From contig JAJZCU010000001.1 in assembly GCA_021828935.1 (NCBI GenBank), positions 1-20,433 on the forward strand: DNA of 20,433 bases. Reading direction: 5' to 3'. The notes under the pieces are model-generated. The model was not told the origin of the DNA, made no database searches, and saw only the letters and a list, made by a program, of their open reading frames with translations. Source of the stretch: Planctomycetota bacterium (GTDB taxonomy: Bacteria > Planctomycetota > Phycisphaerae > WQYP01). This document shows positions 14,480 to 20,433 of this stretch, piece after piece. A program made the translations under genes and the position numbers. Each line of letters begins with the position of its first letter. Within the stretch, counting starts at the first letter, position 1.

Positions 14480-16363
14480 TTATTTGACATCATTCGCTGT
14501 TTTGTTGTTATTGTCCAAACCCGCACCGCTTTCGGTTGGCGCCGCCCTTCTCTCCACGCGCAGGCGCAATTCCACCGGGCTGTGCATGGTCATCCCCTTC
14601 ACCCACCGCACGCGCCGCTGCGCCAGATTTAAACCCGCGTACCGTTGCAACAAAACATCCAACGCCACATGCCCTTCCAGCCGCGCCAGCATGGCGCCCA
14701 GACAGAAATGGATGCCGTGCCCAAAGGCCAGATGTTTGTTTTCCTGCCGGGTTACGTCAAAATGGTCTGGATCCTTAAACACGGCGGGATCCCGGTTGGC
14801 GCCGCCCAGTGATAACAAAAGCAACTCGCCCCGGCGGATAGTGTGCCCATGAAAGTTAATATTTTCACTGGCCAGGCGGCCGGTCCATTGCACGGGGCTT
14901 TCAAAGCGCAGAATTTCCTCCACCGCCGTGGGCATGGCCTCCGGGTGTTCCCGCAAATGCTGCAGTTGCCGCGGATGGCGCAGCAATGCCAGCACGCCAT
15001 TGGCGATCAGGCCGGTGGTGGTTTCATGGCCGGCCATCAGCAGCAACATGCAGTTGGCCACCAGATGTACTTCCTCAAGTTCTCGCCCGCCATTTTTTAA
15101 CAGAGCGCAAATAAGGTTTTCCCCGCCCTTGGCCGAAACGCCCGGCAGGCGCACGGTTAAATAATCACGAAAATCAGCGATCGACTGCTCGGCCGACACC
15201 ATCTGCTCCATGGATGGATTAAACGCCAGCGAACCGATGACATCATCCGACCACTTCTTTAATTGCGGCGCATCTTCCGCCGGCAGCCCCATTAAGTCGC
15301 AAATCACCAACGTGGGCAGCGGCGATGCGTAATCGGCCACCACATTCAGCCGCCCCGCCGTATCGGCCCCGGCCAGCAATGCTTCGGCCTGGCGGCGAAC
15401 CACCGGTCGCAGCGCCTGCAGCGGCGTGGAACCGAAGGCCTTCATAAACACCAGGCGAATGCGAGTGTGCAGGGGCGGGTCCACAAACAGCATCATGGTG
15501 TTAAATTCATTGGGAATTGCCGGCGCGGCCAACTGCAAGCGGCTCTCCGCCGGAAAGGCATACGGAGAAAACGGGTTGCGTACAAAACGTGGATCTCGCA
15601 GAACGGCCTGCACATCGGCGTGGCGAAGCATCACCCAGGCGGGAAAAATCGGATCGCGGCGAATCGGGTGCGTGTGTCGCAGGCGCCGATAAAATGAGTA
15701 TGGACTGGTAACGAATTTTGGATGCAGCAAGCTTTTGTTTACCACCATGTGCCACGCCAGGCCGGGCAGGCGGCTGGCGCGCCTGAACAGATGCCGGCGC
15801 AACGTGCCCAGACGGAAGCGGCTGCCGGGTTCCATGCCCATGGCAATGCGGCGTTCAATCAGGCCCTTGCGCTGCCAGGCCTTCAGGGCGCGGCGCCCCA
15901 CCGCGGGGGTGAAGCCGGCGGCGTTGAGGCATTTGCCCACAGGGCTATCATCGGCGGCCAAAGCCAACAGCAGATGTTCGGTTGAGACGTAGGTGGCGCC
16001 GCGGCTGCGCGCAATGTCTGACGCGCTATGCAGCACGCGCATGCTGCCATCAGAAAACACGCTGGCCTTGCCGTTTTGGCCCGTCATGGGAGATCGCCCG
16101 GAATCGGGGCCCGCTGTGCTCTGAATCGCTTCCAAATTGCCCGCCCAGTGCAACATGCCGTAAGCGGCAGTCTGTTGGTCACCCAGAACGGCAGCAAGCA
16201 GATGGTCCGGCTCGGCGGCGGGCAGCCCCTCTGCGCCAGCCAGGGCCAAACTGTCCAACAGCACGCCGCGCATGCGTGGCGGAAAGGTGTTCCATAAATC
16301 GGCAACCATCGGTACGCGCCGCCTTTGCAAATCAACGCCAGTGAAGTGGGCATTGTAGGCCAT
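14480..16363 (-). CDS. Cytochrome P450 with N-terminal double Clp_N-like domain
   Basis: The product has 627 residues; ordinary bacterial P450s have ~400. Residues ~200-607 form a complete P450. The I-helix AGHETTT (444-450) carries the oxygen-activating acid/threonine pair, the K-helix ExxR is E483-R486, and the heme loop FGHGIHFCLG (547-556) has the ligand C554. No membrane anchor or reductase domain is present, so external redox partners are needed. The extra N-terminus has two similar helical repeats (~30-82 and ~105-163). Both show the Clp N-terminal pattern; the second reads VLHSASDIARSRGATYVSTEHLLLALAADDSPVGKCLNAAGF, with the 'EHLLLAL' core and a 'G' ending the last helix. The first has a matching DHLLAAVLGD. 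Such domains bind substrates or adaptors of ClpA/ClpC. No strong Shine-Dalgarno precedes the ATG; Met19 is an alternative start. The substrate is unknown. Confidence 0.88.
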   Translation of the reverse strand: MAYNAHFTGVDLQRRRVPMVADLWNTFPPRMRGVLLDSLALAGAEGLPAAEPDHLLAAVLGDQQTAAYGMLHWAGNLEAIQSTAGPDSGRSPMTGQNGKASVFSDGSMRVLHSASDIARSRGATYVSTEHLLLALAADDSPVGKCLNAAGFTPAVGRRALKAWQRKGLIERRIAMGMEPGSRFRLGTLRRHLFRRASRLPGLAWHMVVNKSLLHPKFVTSPYSFYRRLRHTHPIRRDPIFPAWVMLRHADVQAVLRDPRFVRNPFSPYAFPAESRLQLAAPAIPNEFNTMMLFVDPPLHTRIRLVFMKAFGSTPLQALRPVVRRQAEALLAGADTAGRLNVVADYASPLPTLVICDLMGLPAEDAPQLKKWSDDVIGSLAFNPSMEQMVSAEQSIADFRDYLTVRLPGVSAKGGENLICALLKNGGRELEEVHLVANCMLLLMAGHETTTGLIANGVLALLRHPRQLQHLREHPEAMPTAVEEILRFESPVQWTGRLASENINFHGHTIRRGELLLLSLGGANRDPAVFKDPDHFDVTRQENKHLAFGHGIHFCLGAMLARLEGHVALDVLLQRYAGLNLAQRRVRWVKGMTMHSPVELRLRVERRAAPTESGAGLDNNNKTANDVK

Positions 16364-16893
16364 GATGGCCGAGGCGTCTTAATCCAGTGCGTTTTTGGGC
16401 CGATAGAAATGCGGAACGGATTGCGATGCATGGCGCGGTTGAATGCGGCGCCGAGGCGGGCATAGCGGCACGGGGTCGGTTCGGTTGAAGTACCGCCGGT
16501 TTTCCCCGGCCCATCCTGACCTGGGCCTCCGGACTGCGTGGTTGGTAAAGTCACCTCCGGTTGGTGCCAATGCCCCAAAGCATTAAGATGGCGGCAAGGT
16601 TCCGCCGCACCCAAAGCGGTTATCGGCCGTGCTCGCGTGCCAGGAACAAACGCAGGCAACGGCCGCGCGGGGCATGCAGCGGGTGATCCTGCAATGGAGA
16701 TTGCAGCAAGGGTGATCCACAACCGGCACAAGCTGGAGGGCATGATGGCAGGCACAGAGCGCCGAACCAGAGACTGGAACCCCAAGGAAATGAAGGTGGG
16801 TCTGCGCGCATGGCCCGTATTCCGCACCGGCCCTGAATTTCCAAACAACGATCACCGCCGTGGCCGGGGCGCCCCAGCGCAAGGAGCCGTTCC
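16364..16893. other. Divergent intergenic region between P450 and polysaccharide operon
   Basis: These 530 bp contain overlapping open frames on both strands, but none has a ribosome site or recognisable protein. I take them as chance ORFs in GC-rich DNA. The region must hold promoters for both flanking genes; I could not identify confident -35/-10 boxes. An inverted repeat flanked by direct repeats at 16681-16718 is the most structured element. Confidence 0.5.
16681..16718. promoter_or_regulatory. Candidate operator: hairpin flanked by direct repeats
   Basis: GGGTGATCC occurs at 16681-16689 and 16710-16718, 29 bp apart start to start. Between and partly overlapping them lies the perfect inverted repeat CTGCAAT-ggag-ATTGCAG (16689-16706). 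The position between divergent genes suits a regulator site, but there is no direct evidence of binding and no regulator gene in the window. Confidence 0.3.
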
Positions 16894-18321
16894 TTGCCGG
16901 AATTAATTGACGAACCCACCGAGACCCAATCGCCAAAGATTGAAGCATTGCTGGCCGATGCGCCCATAAGCGCAGCCGAGACGCCGGTTTCCACCACCGC
17001 ACACCGCGGTATTTTTTCGCGGATCGCCGATCGGCTGCCAATCAATGCCTTTCTGCAGCGCAGCGTGTGGGGCATCGGCGACCAGGGGCTGATTTCCGCG
17101 AACAACTTTATTACCATGGTGCTGGTGGCGCGGTCAATCTCGCCGGCCGCGTTCGGCGCCTTTGCGCTGGTTTATTCCGCAATTTTGTTATTGAATATCC
17201 TTCAGCATACCCTCATTACATGGCCACATAATGTGCTGGGTACGGCGCCGGGTACTGCGGGATACCGCCGATACACCACCTCGGTGGCGGCGGGACAACT
17301 CGGACTTTCGTTGGTTTTGTCCGCGTTGTTGGCGGGGGCGGCGGCGATTTGCCAGGTTCGCGGCTTGTCGGCGGCAACTTTGTTATGGGCCGCCGTACCG
17401 GCCCTGTTTTTCTGGCAGTGTCAGGAATTCACCCGGCGCGTGTTGTACACGGAATTAAGGCCATCGGCGGCATTTTTCAATGATGTAATTGCGTATGGCC
17501 TCCAAGGCGCCGGAGTCGCTTTTTTCTGGTGGAATAACCAACTCACCGGCGCCCTGGCGCTGGTTATCCTGGCAGCCACTTCCGCCGCTGCAACCGTCAT
17601 TGGTCTGGCCCAGATCCGGTCGAGCCTCGGCGGCGGCTTTGACCTTGGCGCATGGAGAAAAAGCTGGAAATTCGGCAAATATTTGGCCGGAGCCGAGCTC
17701 ATCGGGTGGTGCTCGTCGCTGCCAATTTATCTGTTCGTCGCGGCGATACTGCTGGGATCGGCGGCCGCGGCTCAGATGAAAATTTCCCAGGTCATGTTCG
17801 GCCCCACGCGGGTGATCGCCTATTTTCTGGCCACCGTGCTGCCCACGCAGTTTGCCCGCAGCCTGACCGACCATGGCAAGCACGCCCTGCGCGCCCAGTT
17901 GCGTAAAACGCTGTTAATCGTGGCGCCCATACTCATTGGATATTGCATGCTGGTCGCCATTTTCCCGACGTTTATCCTGCAACATACGGCGGGACGGCAA
18001 TACATTCACAGCGGCGACATTCTGTCCCTTTACGCCGTGGAGGCCGTGATTGGCTATGCTCAGATGCTGCTGGCCGCCGCGCTAAGCGCCCAGCAACGTA
18101 CCCATCAGATATTCCTTGGCAACCTTTGGGGCGGTCTGCTAAGCCTGACCATTAGTTGGCCTTTTATTTATTATTGGGGCATCACCGGCGCCTTGGCCGC
18201 CATGATTCTGGCCAATGCCTTCGTGCTGTTTTTCTTTGCGACCGCCTGTGCCAAATTTTTCCGTGACGATACCGCCGCGCCGCAGGTCTCGGCGGCTGGA
18301 GAGATGATTCATGCAAGCTGA
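16894..18321 (+). CDS. Polysaccharide flippase-like membrane protein (Wzx/MOP superfamily)
   Basis: The product has 475 residues. After ~50 polar residues the protein is almost wholly hydrophobic, with roughly 12 membrane helices, as in O-antigen/exopolysaccharide flippases of the MOP superfamily. The first helical pair (WGIGDQGLISANNFITMVLVARSISPAAFGAFALVYS) has the typical flippase opening 'D.G......F..N..LAR.LSP..FG.FAL'. Such proteins move lipid-linked oligosaccharides across the inner membrane. The start is TTG, well supported by AAGGAG at 16881-16886, 7 nt upstream. The gene overlaps the next by 11 bp and begins a tight gene cluster, consistent with a surface-polysaccharide operon, though no glycosyltransferase is inside the window. 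Another MOP-family role cannot be excluded. Confidence 0.83.
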   Translation: MPELIDEPTETQSPKIEALLADAPISAAETPVSTTAHRGIFSRIADRLPINAFLQRSVWGIGDQGLISANNFITMVLVARSISPAAFGAFALVYSAILLLNILQHTLITWPHNVLGTAPGTAGYRRYTTSVAAGQLGLSLVLSALLAGAAAICQVRGLSAATLLWAAVPALFFWQCQEFTRRVLYTELRPSAAFFNDVIAYGLQGAGVAFFWWNNQLTGALALVILAATSAAATVIGLAQIRSSLGGGFDLGAWRKSWKFGKYLAGAELIGWCSSLPIYLFVAAILLGSAAAAQMKISQVMFGPTRVIAYFLATVLPTQFARSLTDHGKHALRAQLRKTLLIVAPILIGYCMLVAIFPTFILQHTAGRQYIHSGDILSLYAVEAVIGYAQMLLAAALSAQQRTHQIFLGNLWGGLLSLTISWPFIYYWGITGALAAMILANAFVLFFFATACAKFFRDDTAAPQVSAAGEMIHAS

Positions 18322-19900
18322 ATGCGCCATGAACAAGGCCCAAAATGGCCCCGAAAATAAACGCTCCGCTGGCGCCGCTGACCAGGCATCAATGGCACTG
18401 CACACCGACGCCCGCGGGAACGATGCAGCCACTGCCCCCGCGGCGCCGGGCGCGGCGGGCACTGACGCTCATTGCTTTGCTTCGCCCCTGGAAGCCGTTA
18501 CGCCTAATCCCGAATCTGCGACGGCCCGCAGCGCCGCGATCAAAAACTTGTTAGCCAGTCTGGATGCCGCCGATATTACTTATGCCATTACGCACGGCTA
18601 TGAAGAATTGGGTCAACGGTGCGATTCCGATGTGGACCTGCTGATCGCCCCGCGTGATTTGTCCCGCAAATTACCGGCTGCACTGGCGGCGGCGGCGCGG
18701 CGGGAAAATTTGATCATTGTGCAGTGGCTGCGAGGTTTTCCTGACGACGCCCAGTACATCGTGCTGGCCAACATGCAGGCCCCCGCCGCTCCATGGTTTA
18801 TCGTGGTGCATGTGGCGCCCTGCGCGGGCTTGTGCGGTCGCATGTTTTTCCCGGCGGCAAAGTTGTTGCGCTCCCGGCAGCGTTTGGGGGATTTCTTCAT
18901 ACTTCCACCGGCACTTGAATTCGCCGCTTATCTGGCCCGCAAGGTGGCCAAGGCGCAACTCGATTTGCCCCAGTACCAAACCCTGGCGCGGCGGTACGCA
19001 TTGGACCCTACCGGCTGCGCCATGGCCGTGCGTTCCCTGTGGAGGAAACCATTGGCGGAGCAGATTATTGGCGCGTTTGAAAATAATTCCGCGGACGCCC
19101 CGGCGGGCCATGCGCTGTTGGTAAGACTGCTGCCGCGGTTGCGCGCCGCCCTGTTGCGCGGCAGCCTGCGAAAGCATCCGGCGCATGCGGCCAAATGCGC
19201 CATCATGCGCCAATGCCACCGTGTGCAGCGCTATGCACGCCCGCCTGCGGGCCTGCATGTGGTCTTCCTGGGCCCTGATGGCGTGGGCAAAACCACGGTG
19301 CTGGAGCGCGTGTTTGACACCCTTGGGCCGGCCTTCCCGGCGCGGACCTACCGCACCTTTGCCCCCGGCCTGATTTTTTTCCGCGGTAATCGCTCCGAAA
19401 CCCCGGTGAGCTACGTGCCGCACGGCAAGCCGCCGCGGTCGCTGGCGCCGTCGCTGATCAAGGCTGGATGGTGGTTTACCTATTATACCGCCGGCTACTG
19501 GGTCACGGTGCGACGCGACATTGCCCGCTCCGCATTAAGCATTAATCACCGCTACTTCATGGATGCCCTGGTGGATCCAAAACGCTACCGCTACGGCGGT
19601 CCGCATTGGCTGTTACAATTCATCTGGAAATGCTCCGCCAAGCCCGGCATTACGCTGGTGCTGGACGCCCCAGCCGATGTTATTCAACGCCGCAAACAGG
19701 AAGTGCCGCCGGAAGAAACGCAGCGGCAATTAAACGAATATCGGGGCCTGCTCAAGGGCCTCAAGCACGGCCACCTGGTGAATGCCGCGCAGGATATACA
19801 GGCCGTGACGGCGCAGGCCAATGGCATCATAATAAACCACATGGCGCAGCGCACCGCTCGGCGGATGGGGCTGGCAGCCAGTGGAAAGGAAGGCGCATGA
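18311..19900 (+). CDS. Nucleotidyltransferase-like / thymidylate-kinase-like fusion protein
   Basis: The product has 529 residues. The first ~70 are Ala/Pro-rich and probably disordered. Residues ~73-215 resemble a nucleotidyltransferase-fold domain: a helix (IKNLLASLDAADITYAITHG) precedes the acidic motif CDSDVDLLI (D105, D107, D109). However, the usual GS pair is replaced by GQRCDSD, so activity is uncertain. Residues ~314-520 form a P-loop kinase domain like thymidylate kinase, with Walker A GPDGVGKTT (321-329), NHRYFMDALVDPKRYRYGG (~412-430) and LDAPADVIQRRKQEVPPEE (~451-469, LID-like). The protein is far longer than true Tmk (~210 residues), and similar kinase-like proteins occur in polysaccharide clusters, so I do not call it tmk. 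The start overlaps the flippase stop by 11 bp and uses GGAGAG (18298-18303). Its stop overlaps the next ATG as ATGA. The phosphorylated substrate is unknown. Confidence 0.8.
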   Translation: MQAECAMNKAQNGPENKRSAGAADQASMALHTDARGNDAATAPAAPGAAGTDAHCFASPLEAVTPNPESATARSAAIKNLLASLDAADITYAITHGYEELGQRCDSDVDLLIAPRDLSRKLPAALAAAARRENLIIVQWLRGFPDDAQYIVLANMQAPAAPWFIVVHVAPCAGLCGRMFFPAAKLLRSRQRLGDFFILPPALEFAAYLARKVAKAQLDLPQYQTLARRYALDPTGCAMAVRSLWRKPLAEQIIGAFENNSADAPAGHALLVRLLPRLRAALLRGSLRKHPAHAAKCAIMRQCHRVQRYARPPAGLHVVFLGPDGVGKTTVLERVFDTLGPAFPARTYRTFAPGLIFFRGNRSETPVSYVPHGKPPRSLAPSLIKAGWWFTYYTAGYWVTVRRDIARSALSINHRYFMDALVDPKRYRYGGPHWLLQFIWKCSAKPGITLVLDAPADVIQRRKQEVPPEETQRQLNEYRGLLKGLKHGHLVNAAQDIQAVTAQANGIIINHMAQRTARRMGLAASGKEGA

Positions 19901-20433
19901 TTCTGCCGCGCTGCCACACTTGGCTGCATTTGGTTCCGAAAAGCGCCCGCTTCACCACTTACGGCGCGCCGGAATTTTTTGCGCGGGATTTACGTGACCG
20001 CGGCCTTGATGCCCCACCGCAGGCGGGTATGTTGGGCGCACCTCACGCAGATGGCCCCGCGGAACTTGCCGCCCCGGAAAATCCACGCGGCCTGGTGTTA
20101 TGGGGCAACGCTGCCGCGCGCCAAGCCGACCTTGCAAACTGCGATGTTTTGGTGGCCGTGAACGTGCATGGCATGAGATCGGACGCGCTACGACGCGCGA
20201 GTTTTAACGACATACGCACCTATGCTGCCATTCCAAATCTTATGGAGCCACGTTGGCTTCTGCCGTTGGACAATGCCGCTGTCGCCACTGCGGGCTTTTG
20301 CCTCTATACGCCGCAGCGCCGCGCCGCGCGGCTGGCGGTGGGTATGGCCAAACTGTTGGCCCGTACCACATGGCAATTCTGGTATCCACACGTGATTACC
20401 ATTGCCCAGAAACATACTCCGCCACTGGTGACC
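19897..20433 (+). CDS. Partial ORF in the polysaccharide operon, unrecognised product
   Basis: An open frame of 179 codons starts at the ATG inside the ATGA overlap with the kinase-like gene and runs without a stop to the window edge, so its 3' end is missing. The translation begins MILPRCHTWLHLVPKSARFTTYG and later contains EPRWLLPLDNAAVATAGFCLY followed by a basic, helical-looking segment. I do not recognise the family. A purine-rich AAGGAAGG stretch (19886-19893) sits 3-10 nt upstream and can serve as ribosome site. The overlap implies co-translation with the kinase-like protein and hence a role in the same pathway. A transferase or kinase acting on sugars or lipids would fit the setting but is not shown by any visible motif. 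Confidence 0.7.
   Translation, partial: MILPRCHTWLHLVPKSARFTTYGAPEFFARDLRDRGLDAPPQAGMLGAPHADGPAELAAPENPRGLVLWGNAAARQADLANCDVLVAVNVHGMRSDALRRASFNDIRTYAAIPNLMEPRWLLPLDNAAVATAGFCLYTPQRRAARLAVGMAKLLARTTWQFWYPHVITIAQKHTPPLVT

Noticed and set aside
16538..16906. A 122-codon plus-strand ORF and overlapping minus-strand ORFs between the P450 and flippase genes.
   Set aside because: Open in several frames with no ribosome sites or family resemblance, and the plus-strand frame runs into the well-supported TTG start of the flippase.
18311..19900. Annotation as the housekeeping thymidylate kinase (tmk).
   Set aside because: The protein is more than twice the normal length, has an extra N-terminal domain, and sits in a polysaccharide gene cluster.

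Overview
The window reads as GC-rich chromosomal DNA of a planctomycete, most likely from or near the Phycisphaerae. This is an inference from gene content. The 761-residue protein with squalene-cyclase-like repeats plus DUF4159-type domains, the paired membrane-fusion-protein/M50 fusions, and the large, highly structured intergenic regions are all features I associate with that phylum. No rRNA, transposase, integrase or CRISPR array is visible.

Layout. Positions 1-1448 hold no convincing gene. They contain three copies of an ~83-bp repeat, a 149-bp tandem duplication rich in perfect hairpins, and a shorter dispersed palindromic motif. Next comes a translationally coupled pair: a coiled-coil lipoprotein (1449-2099) and a small integral membrane protein (2096-2716). 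They are followed by threonine synthase (2825-4279), apparently read from a leaderless transcript, and a secreted or periplasmic squalene-cyclase-repeat/DUF4159 protein (4415-6700). A 0.7-kb non-coding stretch leads to two membrane proteins that probably act together: GAF-GAF-TM-HlyD (7404-9383) and PqqD-M50 protease-HlyD (9453-11642). A tRNA-Lys with its own likely promoter (11968-12040) separates them from two biosynthetic genes, leuD (12148-12711) and purD (12762-14033).

After a convergent intergenic region there is one minus-strand gene (14480-16363). It encodes a cytochrome P450 with an extra ~165-residue N-terminal region that looks like the double Clp N-terminal repeat. Divergent from it starts a tightly packed surface-polysaccharide operon: a Wzx-like flippase (16894-18321), a nucleotidyltransferase-like/thymidylate-kinase-like fusion (18311-19900), and an unidentified gene (from 19897) that runs off the window edge. 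The three overlap end to start and are probably co-translated.

The most interesting items are the Clp_N-P450 fusion, the pair of unusual HlyD fusions (one carrying cytosolic GAF sensors, the other a PqqD-like peptide-binding domain plus an intact site-2-protease-type active site) with no export ATPase or outer-membrane partner in the window, and the repeat/hairpin region at the left end. All identities rest on motif recognition by eye; no database search was run.
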